Shown one piece after another: positions 43,952 through 52,900 of a stretch of 64,000 nt of DNA (position 1 is the stretch's first letter; each line of letters begins with the position of its first letter). Position numbers and translations under genes: made by a program. Location of the stretch: positions 186,001 to 250,000 of the forward strand of contig NZ_JOII01000008.1 of assembly GCF_000719955.1 (NCBI RefSeq). The letters are read 5' to 3'. This DNA is from Streptomyces albidoflavus (GTDB lineage: Bacteria; Actinomycetota; Actinomycetes; Streptomycetales; Streptomycetaceae). The notes under the pieces were generated by a model. That model did no database searches and was not told the DNA's origin. It was given only the letters and a program-made list of their open reading frames with translations.

Positions 43952-45014
43952 GGCCCCGGCACCCGCGGGCCGGGCCGGGGAAGCGGAGCGGCGGGCCGGG
44001 CGCCTCCCGGGCCGCCTGCGCCTGCCGCTCCTCGCCGTCCTCACCCTGCTGGTCGCCCTCGCCGCGCTGGCGCTGGGCCGCTACGTCGTCCCGCCCAACG
44101 AGATCGTCCGCCTCCTGGCCGGACAGTTCCTCCGCGTCGACCGCACCTGGACCGGCAACGAGGAGACCGTCGTCCTCGACGTCCGCCTGCCCCGCGTCCT
44201 GCTCTCCCTGCTGGTCGGCGGCGGCCTCGCGCTCGCCGGCGCCGCCCTCCAGGGCGTCTTCCGCAACCCGCTGGTCAGCCCGGACGTCATCGGGGTCGCC
44301 TCCGGCGCCTCCTTCGGCGGGGTCCTCGCCATGCTGCTGGGCATCGGCTCCCTCGGCGTGGTCACCGGCGCCTTCGGCTTCGGCCTGCTGGCCCTGGCGA
44401 TCGTCATGTGCATCGGGCGGCTCGGCAGCGGCAGCCCCGTCCTGATGATCGTCCTCGGCGGCACCGTCACGGCGGCCTTCTTCTCCGCCCTGGTCTCCTT
44501 CGGCAAGTACGTCGCCGACCCCGAGTCCCAGCTCCCCTCCATCGTCTTCTGGCTGCTCGGCTCGCTCGCCACCGCCACCTACGCCAAGGTGGTCACCGCC
44601 GCCGTCCCCGTCCTGCTCGGCGCCGCTGTCGTCCTCGCCCTGCGCTGGCGGCTGAACATCCTCTCCCTCGGCGACGAGGACGCCACCGCCCTGGGCGTGC
44701 CGCCACGGCTGACCCGGACCGTGCTGCTCTGCGCGGTCGCCCTGATGACCGCCGGTTCGGTGGCCGTCGCCGGGCTGGTCGGCTGGGTCGGCCTGGTCGT
44801 CCCGCACCTGGCCCGGCTGCTCACCGGCAGCGACCACCGCGTGCAACTCCCCGCCGCCTTCCTCATCGGCGGCGCCTCCCTCACCGCCATCGACACCCTC
44901 TCCCGCACGCTGACCGCCTCCGAGATGCCGCTCGGCATCCTCACCGCGATCATCGGCGCCCCCTTCTTCGTCGTCCTGCTCGCCAGGTCGCGCAACCGGA
45001 TGTGGTCGACGTGA
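43932..45014 (+). CDS. FecCD-family ABC transporter permease
   Basis: 360 residues with about 9-10 membrane helices. Family signs: LDVRLPRVLLSLLVGGGLAL, AGAALQGVFRNPLVSPDVIG, VASGASFGGVLAMLLGI, GWVGLVVPHLARLLTGSDHR and LPLGILTAIIGAPFF-like sequence at the end. A single permease gene implies a homodimer. Operon with the binding protein (20-nt overlap) and ATPase (4-nt overlap). Confidence 0.93.
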   Translation: MTASAPEAPAPAGRAGEAERRAGRLPGRLRLPLLAVLTLLVALAALALGRYVVPPNEIVRLLAGQFLRVDRTWTGNEETVVLDVRLPRVLLSLLVGGGLALAGAALQGVFRNPLVSPDVIGVASGASFGGVLAMLLGIGSLGVVTGAFGFGLLALAIVMCIGRLGSGSPVLMIVLGGTVTAAFFSALVSFGKYVADPESQLPSIVFWLLGSLATATYAKVVTAAVPVLLGAAVVLALRWRLNILSLGDEDATALGVPPRLTRTVLLCAVALMTAGSVAVAGLVGWVGLVVPHLARLLTGSDHRVQLPAAFLIGGASLTAIDTLSRTLTASEMPLGILTAIIGAPFFVVLLARSRNRMWST

Positions 45015-45844
45015 ACCCCGACTCCCGCACCCCGGCGGCGGATCACCCGCCCCTGGTCGAGGCCAGGGGCCTGGGCCACCGCTACACCAAGGACCGCTGG
45101 ATCTTCCGCGGCGTCGACGTCGAGGCCCGCCCCGGCCGCGTCCTCGGCGTCCTCGGGCCCAACGGACGCGGCAAGTCGACCCTGCTGCGCCTGCTCGCGG
45201 GAGTCGCCCGCCCCACCGAGGGAACCGTCACCGCGCACGCCCCGGTGGCGTACGTACCGCAGTCGCACGCCTCGCCGTTCACCTACCCGGTCACCGACAT
45301 GGTCCTCATGGGCCGCTCGCGCCACCTCAAGGCGTACGCCACCCCCGGCCGCCGCGACCGCGAACTGGCCGAGGCGGCGCTGCACCGGGTGGGCATCGCG
45401 CACATAGCCCACCGTTCGTACGCCGAACTCTCCGGCGGCGAGCAGCAGATGACGCTCATCGCCCGCGCCCTGGCCGCCGAGTGCCGGCTGATGGTGCTGG
45501 ACGAGCCGGTCTCCGCGCTCGACCTGCGCAACCAGGCCCGCGTGCTGACGCTCCTCCAGGAACTGGCGGCCGACGGCCTCGGCATCGTCCTCACCACCCA
45601 CCACCCCGACCACGCCCTCCACCTCGCCGACGACGCCGTCCTCGTCCTCGGCCCCGACGACGTCCGCACCGGACCCGCCGCCGCCCTCCTCGACGCCGAG
45701 GCACTCGGCGAGCTGTACGGCCTGCCCGTCACCACCGCCCAGGTGACCGGCCCGCGCGGCCCGCGCACCACCGTCGTCCCGGACCTGGGCCCCGCCCGCA
45801 CCGGCCTTCCCCGCCCCGCCCGCTCCCAGGAGACCCCCGCATGA
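45011..45844 (+). CDS. ABC transporter ATP-binding protein (FecE/BtuD-like)
   Basis: 277 residues. Walker A GPNGRGKSTLLRLLAG, Q loop YVPQSHASP, signature ELSGGEQQMTLIARALA, Walker B RLMVLDEPVSALD and H loop VLTTHHPDHAL. All motifs are intact. It energises the chelate importer. GTG 45011 overlaps the permease stop; its own stop overlaps the next gene. Confidence 0.94.
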   Translation: MNPDSRTPAADHPPLVEARGLGHRYTKDRWIFRGVDVEARPGRVLGVLGPNGRGKSTLLRLLAGVARPTEGTVTAHAPVAYVPQSHASPFTYPVTDMVLMGRSRHLKAYATPGRRDRELAEAALHRVGIAHIAHRSYAELSGGEQQMTLIARALAAECRLMVLDEPVSALDLRNQARVLTLLQELAADGLGIVLTTHHPDHALHLADDAVLVLGPDDVRTGPAAALLDAEALGELYGLPVTTAQVTGPRGPRTTVVPDLGPARTGLPRPARSQETPA

Positions 45845-46494
45845 GCGCCGTCCGCGCCGTCACCATGGGGCCCGCCCCGGCCACCCCGCCGGGCAGCCCC
45901 CGCATGAGCACCCACCCGCGCCCCGCCCCCGTCGACGTCTACGACCTCACCGAGGAACTCCTGCTCGGCGGTACGGTCAAGGGGCTGACGATCACCGGCA
46001 ACGCCGACCAGATCCACCTCCAGCGCCAGGCACCCCTGCTGGAGGAGTTCGTCCGGCGCGGCGGACGCGTCCTCGTCAACGGCCACGTCGTCCGCCCCTT
46101 CCTCCCCGGCCTCACCCCGTGGCGCGCCCTCGACCACCGCGGCCCGGCCGACCTGGTCATCACCCCCGTCACCCCGCACCCCGTCTTCGAGGGCGTCGAC
46201 CCGGCCGAACTCCTCTACCGCACGGGCGTCCCGGGCACCCCCACCGGCGAGGAGCTGACCCGCGTCGGCGTGGCCGGTTTCTACGGGCGCGGCTACCAGA
46301 CCCACCTGCCCGAGGGCGCCACCGTCCTCAACGGCATCGGCCCGCACGCCCTGCCCGTCGACGTCGTCCACCCGCTCGGCCGGGGCCAGGTCATGGTCCA
46401 CGCCGGCAACGACCTGCTCTCCTTCTGCGACCCCGACCGCTCCACCCGCCACCTCGGCCCGCGCCTGCTCGCCTGGCTCGAAGGGACCCTCTGA
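45841..46494 (+). CDS. Conserved protein of the chelate-transport operon, 1
   Basis: 217 residues, no signal peptide. Alternating strands and helices such as VDVYDLTEELLLGGTVKGL, RQAPLLEEFVRRGGRVLVNG and GQVMVHAGNDLLSF suggest a class I glutamine-amidotransferase-like (ThuA/flavodoxin-type) fold, but the catalytic Cys-His-Glu triad is not apparent. Function unknown. The strict overlap with the ABC ATPase gene and similarity of layout to the next protein suggest the two act together, perhaps on the imported compound. The effective start may be the internal MSTHPRPAPVDVY. Confidence 0.6.
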   Translation: MSAVRAVTMGPAPATPPGSPRMSTHPRPAPVDVYDLTEELLLGGTVKGLTITGNADQIHLQRQAPLLEEFVRRGGRVLVNGHVVRPFLPGLTPWRALDHRGPADLVITPVTPHPVFEGVDPAELLYRTGVPGTPTGEELTRVGVAGFYGRGYQTHLPEGATVLNGIGPHALPVDVVHPLGRGQVMVHAGNDLLSFCDPDRSTRHLGPRLLAWLEGTL

Positions 46495-47144
46495 TGCCCG
46501 CCCCCGCCCCCGAACCGGCCCTCGGCTTCCTGCACGGCGGCTCCTTCAGCCAGCTCGCCACCCTCGCCGACCCGGCCGTACGCCTCTGGCGCCCCCGCGA
46601 GATCTACCTCCCGGACGCCACCGAGGCCGACTTCGCCGGGCTCACCACCCTGATCGTCTCCGACCGCCTCCACCTCGGGCTGCTGCCCCGGGTCACCGCG
46701 TGGGTCAACGGCGTCGCCGAACGCGGCGGCACCGTCGTCGTCCTCGGCGAGAACGGCGACTGCTCCTGGGTGCCGGGCCTCGGCGCCCTGACCCCCGCCG
46801 AGGTCAACTTCTGGTGGTGGCGGCTGCCCGACGGCGACAACGGCGTCCGCCGCGCCGCCGAGGACCACGAGGCCTGGGCCCACCTCACCCCGCGCGCCGT
46901 CCGCTGGCACTACCACGGGCTGCTCACCCCGCCGCCGGGCGCCACCGTCCTCGCGTACACCGACCACGAGACCGCAGGCGACCCCGCCACCGAGCAGGTC
47001 CTCCTCTACGAGGACCGCGTCTCCACCCCCGGCCGCCTCCTCGTCATCACGATGGACCCGGTGTACCACCACGGCTCCCGCTTCATGCCGGGCGCGACCC
47101 AGCTCCTGCTCGGCCTGCTGCGCTGGACCGGCGTCAAGAGTTGA
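46494..47144 (+). CDS. Conserved protein of the chelate-transport operon, 2
   Basis: 216 residues. Segments LGFLHGGSFSQLATLADPAV, GLTTLIVSDRLHLGLLPRVT, AWVNGVAERGGTVVVLGENG and GRLLVITMDPVYHHGSRFMP parallel the preceding protein and again suggest an amidotransferase-like fold without a clear triad. VNFWWWRLPDGDNG is a striking aromatic patch. Function unknown. ATG 46494 shares one base with the upstream stop (TGATG). Last gene of the transport operon. Confidence 0.6.
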   Translation: MPAPAPEPALGFLHGGSFSQLATLADPAVRLWRPREIYLPDATEADFAGLTTLIVSDRLHLGLLPRVTAWVNGVAERGGTVVVLGENGDCSWVPGLGALTPAEVNFWWWRLPDGDNGVRRAAEDHEAWAHLTPRAVRWHYHGLLTPPPGATVLAYTDHETAGDPATEQVLLYEDRVSTPGRLLVITMDPVYHHGSRFMPGATQLLLGLLRWTGVKS

Positions 47145-47183
47145 AGGAACGACCGGGCCCAACTCCCGTTCCCGCGCGATGTA

Positions 47184-47236
47184 TTGACAACAGATTTCGA
47201 AGGTTTTACTTTTCCGTCACCTGAGAGCGCTCTCAG
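47184..47236 (+). promoter_or_regulatory. GH81 promoter with LacI-type operator
   Basis: A near-consensus promoter: TTGACA (47184-47189), 17-bp spacer, TACTTT (47207-47212). Starting 9 bp further on is the perfect 16-bp palindrome CTGAGAGCGCTCTCAG (47221-47236), at the expected transcription start. The form matches LacI-family sites such as the CebR box TGGGAGCGCTCCCA that control glucan-degrading genes. Repression relieved by a beta-glucan oligosaccharide is the likely logic. Confidence 0.78.
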
Positions 47237-47349
47237 GCCGGGCTCTCGCACCCTCTGTCCCGGTTCCGCGGCGCGCCCCCCACCCTGTTCCCCCGGCTGT
47301 CCGCGGCCGCCTCCGACGAGCCCGTCCCCACGACGACACGAGGTGCCCC

Positions 47350-49614
47350 ATGCCAACCCCCCGATCGCGGCCGGCCGCCGCGGTGGTCCTCGCCGCCGCA
47401 CTCGCCGCCGTGAGCCTCGGCCCGGCCGCGAGCCCGGCGTCGGCCGCCACCGTGCCCGTGGGCGCCGGGAGTTACTCCGACACCCGGCCGCCCGGCACCA
47501 CCGGCCCCACGACCAACACCGGCGCGCCGGTCACCCCGAAGGTCACCGAGGCCGCCAAGGACAAGCCGGTGCCCACCAACGACTGGTGGTCCTCGCTCGC
47601 CTTCCAGCGGTACGACGACAACCCGTACTCCACCCCCATGTACGGCCACCCCCTCACCTACCAGGCGGTCTCCGGCGGCCTGGAACTCGGCTACCCGACC
47701 AGCCCCACCGTCGTGGGCGAGGGCCGCCAGTACGAGTACGCGCACAAGGCCGACCTGACCCTCGGCCTGAGCGGGCTCAACTCGCCCGACACCAAGGCCG
47801 ACGACTGGTCCGACTGGACGGTCACCCCCTACTGGTCCGACGGCGACCGCACCCTGCGGACCACCATCGGCCACGGCATGCCCTTCGTCTACGCCGAGGG
47901 CGAGGGCGGCGACGCCCGTGTCACCACCGCCGGGACCCCCGACGTCTTCGCCGACGACGGCAACGTCGTCGGCATCACGGTCGCCGGCCACCACTACGCC
48001 CTCTTCGCCCCGACCGGCAGCGACTGGAACGTCTCCGGCACCGACATCACCGCCGGCCTCGGCGACAAGGACTACTTCTCCGTCGCCGTCCTGCCCTCCA
48101 CGGACGCCCTGGAGACCTACCGGAAGTACGCCTTCAGCTTCGTCACCGGTTCACAGGTCGACTGGAACTCCTCCGGCGGCACGGTCGGCGCCACCTACGA
48201 GCTGACCACCGAGGCCAAGGAGGGCACCGAACGCGGCACCCTCCAGGCGCTCTACCGGCACCAGTGGATGCACACCACCGACGCCCTCACGCCGTACACC
48301 TACGTCTCCCCCCGCGGCACCATGAAGGTCCGTGAGGGCACCTCCTTCACCACCAGCCAGAAGGCCGCCCCGGTCCTGCCCGGACTGCCCGGGAACGACG
48401 CGGTCGAGACGGACCGGCTCCGCGGCTACCTGGCCGAGGTCGCCGACTCCTCCGACCCGTTCTCCGGCGCCTCGGACACCTACTGGACCGGCAAGGCCCT
48501 CGGCAAGCTCGCCCAGCTGGTGCCGCTCGCCGACCAGATCGGCGAGACCGCCACCCGCGACAAGCTCGTCGGCCTCCTCCAGGACCGCCTGGAGGAATGG
48601 TTCACCGCGGGCGGGGCGAGTGAGTTCTCCTACGACACGGACTGGAAGACCCTCACCGGCTACCCGGCCTCCTACGGCAGCGACAGCGAACTCAACGACC
48701 ACCACTTCCACTACGGCTACTACGTCTACGCCGCCGCGATCGTCGCCCAGTACGACGCGGACTGGGCCGCGGACTCCGCCTGGGGCGGCATGGTCAAGAC
48801 CCTGATCCGCGACACCGCCAACCCGAGCCGCACCGACGACGCCTTCCCGTTCCTGCGCGGCTTCGACGTCTACGCCGGCCACAGCTGGGCCTCGGGCCAC
48901 CAGGGCTTCGCCGCCGGCAACAACCAGGAGTCCTCCTCGGAGTCGACCAACCTCAGCGCCGCCCTGGTGCTCTGGGGCTCGGCCACCGGCGACTCCGACC
49001 TGCGTGACCTCGGCAGCTACCTGCTCGCCACCGAGGGCGAGTCGATCGCCCAGTACTGGTTCGACGCCGACGAGGAGGTCTTCCCCGGCGACTTCGGCCA
49101 CGACACGGTCGGCATGGTGTGGGGCAGCGGCGGCGCGTACTCCACCTGGTGGACCGCCAACCCCGAGGAGATCCACGGCATCAACGTCCTGCCCGTGACC
49201 GCGGGCGGCTCCCTGCACCTGGGCGGCCACAAGGACGCGATCCGGCGCAACATCGCGGAGATGGAGCGCGAGAACGGCGGCCCCGCCGAGGAATGGCGCG
49301 ACATCCTCTGGGAGTTCGAGTCCCTGGCCGACCCCGGCGCCGCCAAGGCCAAGTGGGACGCCGGCAACGCCGGATACACCCCGGAGGCAGGCGAGTCCAA
49401 GGCCCACACCTACCACTGGCTCACCACCCTGGACACCCTCGGCGCCCCTGACCCCTCCATCACCGCCGACCATCCGACATCCGCCGTGTTCAGCAAGGAC
49501 GGCACCCGCACCTACGCCGCCCACAACCACGGCTCCGACCCACTGACCGTCACCTTCTCGGACGGCCACGAACTCACGGTGCCGGCCCGGTCCACGGCGA
49601 CCGGAACCGGCTGA
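47350..49614 (+). CDS. GH81 endo-beta-1,3-glucanase, secreted
   Basis: 754 residues. A signal peptide (hydrophobic core VVLAAALAAVSLGPAA, cleavage after SPASA near residue 32) precedes a full GH81 domain: PTNDWWSSLAFQRY, PYSTPMYGHPLTY, SELNDHHFHYGYYVYAA with the catalytic Asp region, FAAGNNQESSSESTN with the Glu pair, and GHDTVGMVWGSGGAYSTWWT. It should hydrolyse laminarin, curdlan or fungal wall glucan. The C-terminus is a short beta-rich extension, without a recognised carbohydrate-binding module. Confidence 0.93.
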   Translation: MPTPRSRPAAAVVLAAALAAVSLGPAASPASAATVPVGAGSYSDTRPPGTTGPTTNTGAPVTPKVTEAAKDKPVPTNDWWSSLAFQRYDDNPYSTPMYGHPLTYQAVSGGLELGYPTSPTVVGEGRQYEYAHKADLTLGLSGLNSPDTKADDWSDWTVTPYWSDGDRTLRTTIGHGMPFVYAEGEGGDARVTTAGTPDVFADDGNVVGITVAGHHYALFAPTGSDWNVSGTDITAGLGDKDYFSVAVLPSTDALETYRKYAFSFVTGSQVDWNSSGGTVGATYELTTEAKEGTERGTLQALYRHQWMHTTDALTPYTYVSPRGTMKVREGTSFTTSQKAAPVLPGLPGNDAVETDRLRGYLAEVADSSDPFSGASDTYWTGKALGKLAQLVPLADQIGETATRDKLVGLLQDRLEEWFTAGGASEFSYDTDWKTLTGYPASYGSDSELNDHHFHYGYYVYAAAIVAQYDADWAADSAWGGMVKTLIRDTANPSRTDDAFPFLRGFDVYAGHSWASGHQGFAAGNNQESSSESTNLSAALVLWGSATGDSDLRDLGSYLLATEGESIAQYWFDADEEVFPGDFGHDTVGMVWGSGGAYSTWWTANPEEIHGINVLPVTAGGSLHLGGHKDAIRRNIAEMERENGGPAEEWRDILWEFESLADPGAAKAKWDAGNAGYTPEAGESKAHTYHWLTTLDTLGAPDPSITADHPTSAVFSKDGTRTYAAHNHGSDPLTVTFSDGHELTVPARSTATGTG

Positions 49615-49635
49615 CCTGCCGAGCGCTGCATGGCG

Positions 49636-49680
49636 CGCCGCCGTCCACGTCCCGGGAGTTCAGGGACGTGGACGGCGGCG
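49636..49680 (+). terminator. GH81 gene terminator
   Basis: A perfect 18-bp stem. The left arm runs from CGCCGCCGTCC at 49636 to 49653 and the right arm from GGGACGTGGACG at 49663 to 49680, with a 9-nt loop. It lies 21 nt past the stop. Confidence 0.88.
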
Positions 49681-49749
49681 TCATGGGCAAGTGTCGGGTC
49701 CCGCTGGTCGGGAAGAGGTGACGGACCTCTGGGGCCCGTCACCATCGGC

Positions 49750-49869
49750 TCAGAAGAGCCAGCTGACGAGTTCGTTGACCAGGACACGGATCACCGTGCT
49801 GACCACCACGCGTGAGACCTCGACGAGGACCTCACGACGCAGGACGAACTTCCGCAGGAATCGCGACAT
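49750..49869 (-). CDS. 39-residue amphipathic peptide, unknown
   Basis: ATG 49869 with GGAGA 5 nt upstream encodes MSRFLRKFVLRREVLVEVSR, then VVVSTVIRVLVNELVSWLF. The product is strongly amphipathic: basic N-terminal third, then Val/Leu/Ile-rich with charged residues spaced at helical intervals, ending WLF. No signal-peptide cleavage site is seen. I do not recognise it. It could be a membrane-active peptide, small toxin or small regulatory protein. It lies between the GH81 terminator and the cas operon, transcribed away from cas3. Confidence 0.45.
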   Translation of the reverse strand: MSRFLRKFVLRREVLVEVSRVVVSTVIRVLVNELVSWLF

Positions 49870-50104
49870 TGTCTCTCCGTGGCGTCCTTCTGGGGCGAGG
49901 TTCTCGCGCCACATCCCTCGCGAGGGTCGTGGGTTCAACCTGCCCTGTCGGCCGGAGAGCCAATGAGATTCCGCGCACCTCCCAGAGAGGCGTGCAGCGG
50001 TAAGTACTCTAAGCGATAGCAAAATTGGTCTGGCCGCGGTTGACCGAATTCACCTCCGCCCGTTTTACCGAGCCCGCCCGCACCCGCCAGTGACAAGGAG
50101 CGCC

Positions 50105-52837
50105 ATGCCTCTGGATTCCCGAATCTGGGGCAAGGGGGCCGGGCTCGGCAAGGACGCCCACGGTGGGGATCACGCGCATCCTCTGGTCTGTCACCTGCTC
50201 GACACGGCGGCCGTCGCCGAGGTCGTCTGGGACGAACTGCTGACCGAGCACCAGCGAAACATCGTGGCGGCGGCACTGCACGTCACGAACGAGCAGGCGC
50301 GAGCGATTGCGGCATTCTGGGCCGGGTTGCATGACATCGGGAAGATTCGTGTGCCCTTTCAACTGCACGAGAACGGACCGAGGCGCGGGGACAGCGGGAA
50401 GACACCGCGGGCCCACGAGCTGAGCGTCGAGCCGGGGTACGCATTCGGGGACCAGGCCGCGCGGGACGGACAGTCGCACGAAGCGGCGGCCCACTGGTGG
50501 CTCGCGGGGGCCTTCCAGGAGATCGGCTATCCGTCGTCGCGGCGGCGTCCGCAGTCGCAGCTCAGCCACGCGGTGGCCCAGCTGCTCGGGGGGCACGGCG
50601 GGCGTTTCCACCCGGTGGTCCACGAGAAGGACGCGCGGTGCCCCCTGGCGCGTCACCCCGGGCTGGGTGCCGGCAGCTGGGAGGAGCAGCGCCGGGTCCA
50701 TTTCGACGAGGTGCGCCGAGTGGTCGGGGCGACGTCGGTTCCGCAAGGCCGGATGACACCGGAAGCCGCTGTCGTGCTGACCGGAGTGGTGACCTTGTCC
50801 GACTGGCTGGCCAGTGTCGAAGAGGGAATCCGGGCCCGGCTCAGGGAAGAGGGATGGGCCGGCACACCCGAGGACCTGGACGCGTACTGGCAGGTCGCCC
50901 GGGCGGCGGCTCCCGGCCTGCTGCGGCAGACGGACCTCCTCGGGACGGGCTTCGCACAGCCCCCGGCCCCAGCTCCGGGTATGGAATCCGGTCTTCTGGC
51001 GAGCATGGCCCGGCAGGTGCCCGACCTGATGGCCGAACAGGGGCCGGGCATGGTCGTCGTGACGGCCGCACCGTCGGAGGAGCGTACGGAGGCGATCCTT
51101 CGCGCGGCGGCGGTGCTCGGGCACGCGGCGAACGCCCGGGGCCTCTTCTACGCGCTGCCGACCGGGTCGGCGGCAGACACGCACATGGCGCAGGTGAACG
51201 ATTTCGCCGAGCGGGCACTGACCGGCCCCTGGCGCTCGCTGCTGCTCCACAGCTCCTCCCGGCTGAAGCCGGCGGAAGCCGCCGCCGGGTGGGCACATGC
51301 CCAGATGACCGACGAGATCAACGCGGAGCCTGGTGAAGAGTGGGTCGCGTCGGCGAACAGCTGGCTCAACTCCCATCACCGCGCGCTCCTGGCCGCGCTC
51401 GGCACGGGGACGGTGGACGAACTCCTCCAGGCCGTCCTGCCGGTGAAGTTCAACGTGATGAGGCTCTTCGCGCTCTCCAGCAAGGTCGTCGTGGTGGACG
51501 AAGCCCACGCCCGGGGTGCCTGGGGACACCAGTTCATGCTCCGCTTCCTGGAGTGGGCCGCCGCGCTGCGGATTCCCGTGGTCCTGGCCGCGACGGCGGC
51601 GGACCGGTCGGTGGACGCGATGCTGGCTGCCTACCGGCGGGGCGCGGGAGGAGGCAGCGAGCCGGTGGAGCAGCCCCGCCGGTTGCCCGCGTGGTCGTTC
51701 GTGGACGCCGGCTCCGGAAAGGCGCACCTGCCCCAGCAGCCTGCCGGGTCCTGCCGGGACAGCACGCTCAGCATCACCGTCGTCGACGGGACGCCGTACG
51801 CCGAGATCCGGGCGGCTCTGGCGCCGATGGTCGCGGCCGGCGAGGGCAGGGCGGCTGTCTACCGGCCGACGCCCGCCGAGGCCGTCCGTACGTTCCGCCG
51901 GCTCAGCGAGGATCTGCCCGGGGCCCAGGTGATCCTGATCCACGAGCAGATGCGCAACAAGGACCGGTGGCGGCGTCTCGCGGCCTGTCGGCGTGCCTTC
52001 GCCGCTGAGGGCGGGGGCTGTGGGCCCTCCGTCCTGGTGACGACGCCGATGCTGGAACACTCCCGGGGCCTGCCTGCCGACCTCGTCGTGTCCGGCCCCG
52101 CACCCCTCGCCAACCTCTTGGCCCGGGCCCCGCAGAGCGGGCGTGACCGGTCGAGGCTGGTGGTGCTCCGGGCGGACGCCGCGTCGGTACTGGACGACCC
52201 CGCGCTGGTGAGACGCACCGCCATCCTCCTGGGGGCCGGCAGGGCGATCGCTCTGCCCGGAGACCTCGCCGAGTTGCTCGACGAGGTGTACGCCGACGAG
52301 TTCGCCGACAGGCTCGGGGGGACTGCGGCGCGTGAGCTCCGGCAACTCGACAATCGGCGCGTGGTGCGTGAACGCAGAGCGAGCGGTACGGCCCGTTGGC
52401 TCGCGGTGCCGGGGCCCCGGGAACTCGACGGTGACCTCGCCCTGCTGAGCCGCGATCACCCAGGCCTGGAGCCCGAGCTGCTTTCCTCCGTGCTCGGTGA
52501 GGAGCTGGCTCATGTCGTCTGCCTGTACCCCGGAACGGACGAGAAGCGCACGTCACCGCGTTATCTGGAGTATGGCGTCCCGGGGCAGAAACTCGATCAG
52601 CCCGGCAAGAAGAAGAGGCCGAAGCCGGGCCAACTCGTCCCCCACCTGATTCCCGTCCCGAAGCGAGTCGCCGAGACCGTGGAGGGGGATGCCAACGAGA
52701 CATGGCGCAACATGGCCGCCCTCAAAAACGTCATCCGGCTGAACATGACAGAAGAGGGCGGTGAATGGGTCCACTTCAGCTCGGAGTACCGATTCTGCAT
52801 GACTGAAGATGGCCTGATAATCGATCAGCTGCCATAA
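50105..52837 (+). CDS. cas3: Type I-E Cas3 helicase-nuclease with degenerate catalytic motifs
   Basis: 910 residues, full length for an HD-helicase Cas3. HD domain: HPLVCHLLDTA (His30), GLHDIGK (His76-Asp77), His125 and SDWLAS (Asp233) are present. The usual GGHHG reads GGHGG (162-166), losing one metal-binding His. In the helicase, Walker A is APSEERTEA (residues 322-330) instead of APTGxGKTEA, lacking both glycines and the lysine. DEAH (465-468) is intact. Motif III is AAT, not SAT. Motif VI is LLARAPQSGRD (671-681) instead of LLQRAGRLHRH. ATP hydrolysis, and possibly DNA cleavage, should be impaired or lost. The frame is uninterrupted. First gene of the operon. Confidence 0.9.
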   Translation: MPLDSRIWGKGAGLGKDAHGGDHAHPLVCHLLDTAAVAEVVWDELLTEHQRNIVAAALHVTNEQARAIAAFWAGLHDIGKIRVPFQLHENGPRRGDSGKTPRAHELSVEPGYAFGDQAARDGQSHEAAAHWWLAGAFQEIGYPSSRRRPQSQLSHAVAQLLGGHGGRFHPVVHEKDARCPLARHPGLGAGSWEEQRRVHFDEVRRVVGATSVPQGRMTPEAAVVLTGVVTLSDWLASVEEGIRARLREEGWAGTPEDLDAYWQVARAAAPGLLRQTDLLGTGFAQPPAPAPGMESGLLASMARQVPDLMAEQGPGMVVVTAAPSEERTEAILRAAAVLGHAANARGLFYALPTGSAADTHMAQVNDFAERALTGPWRSLLLHSSSRLKPAEAAAGWAHAQMTDEINAEPGEEWVASANSWLNSHHRALLAALGTGTVDELLQAVLPVKFNVMRLFALSSKVVVVDEAHARGAWGHQFMLRFLEWAAALRIPVVLAATAADRSVDAMLAAYRRGAGGGSEPVEQPRRLPAWSFVDAGSGKAHLPQQPAGSCRDSTLSITVVDGTPYAEIRAALAPMVAAGEGRAAVYRPTPAEAVRTFRRLSEDLPGAQVILIHEQMRNKDRWRRLAACRRAFAAEGGGCGPSVLVTTPMLEHSRGLPADLVVSGPAPLANLLARAPQSGRDRSRLVVLRADAASVLDDPALVRRTAILLGAGRAIALPGDLAELLDEVYADEFADRLGGTAARELRQLDNRRVVRERRASGTARWLAVPGPRELDGDLALLSRDHPGLEPELLSSVLGEELAHVVCLYPGTDEKRTSPRYLEYGVPGQKLDQPGKKKRPKPGQLVPHLIPVPKRVAETVEGDANETWRNMAALKNVIRLNMTEEGGEWVHFSSEYRFCMTEDGLIIDQLP

Positions 52838-52900
52838 ACTCCCGCACCGCCCCGGACGTCCGTCTACCATTCGGGGACGTCCGACCACGGGGGGAGGGAC

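Larger units (their letters stand above)
49615..50104. other. 490-bp gap between the GH81 gene and cas3
   Basis: It contains the GH81 terminator, the 39-codon minus-strand reading frame and an A/T-rich stretch around 50003-50027 that probably holds the cas promoter. No CRISPR repeat, tRNA or attachment-site-like repeat was seen. A ribosome site AAGGAG lies 5 nt before the cas3 start. Confidence 0.6.

Noticed and set aside
52838..52900. GGACGTCCG copies between cas3 and cse1 as an operator or repeat array
   Set aside because: Only two copies in 63 nt, within a possible small hairpin; too little to call.
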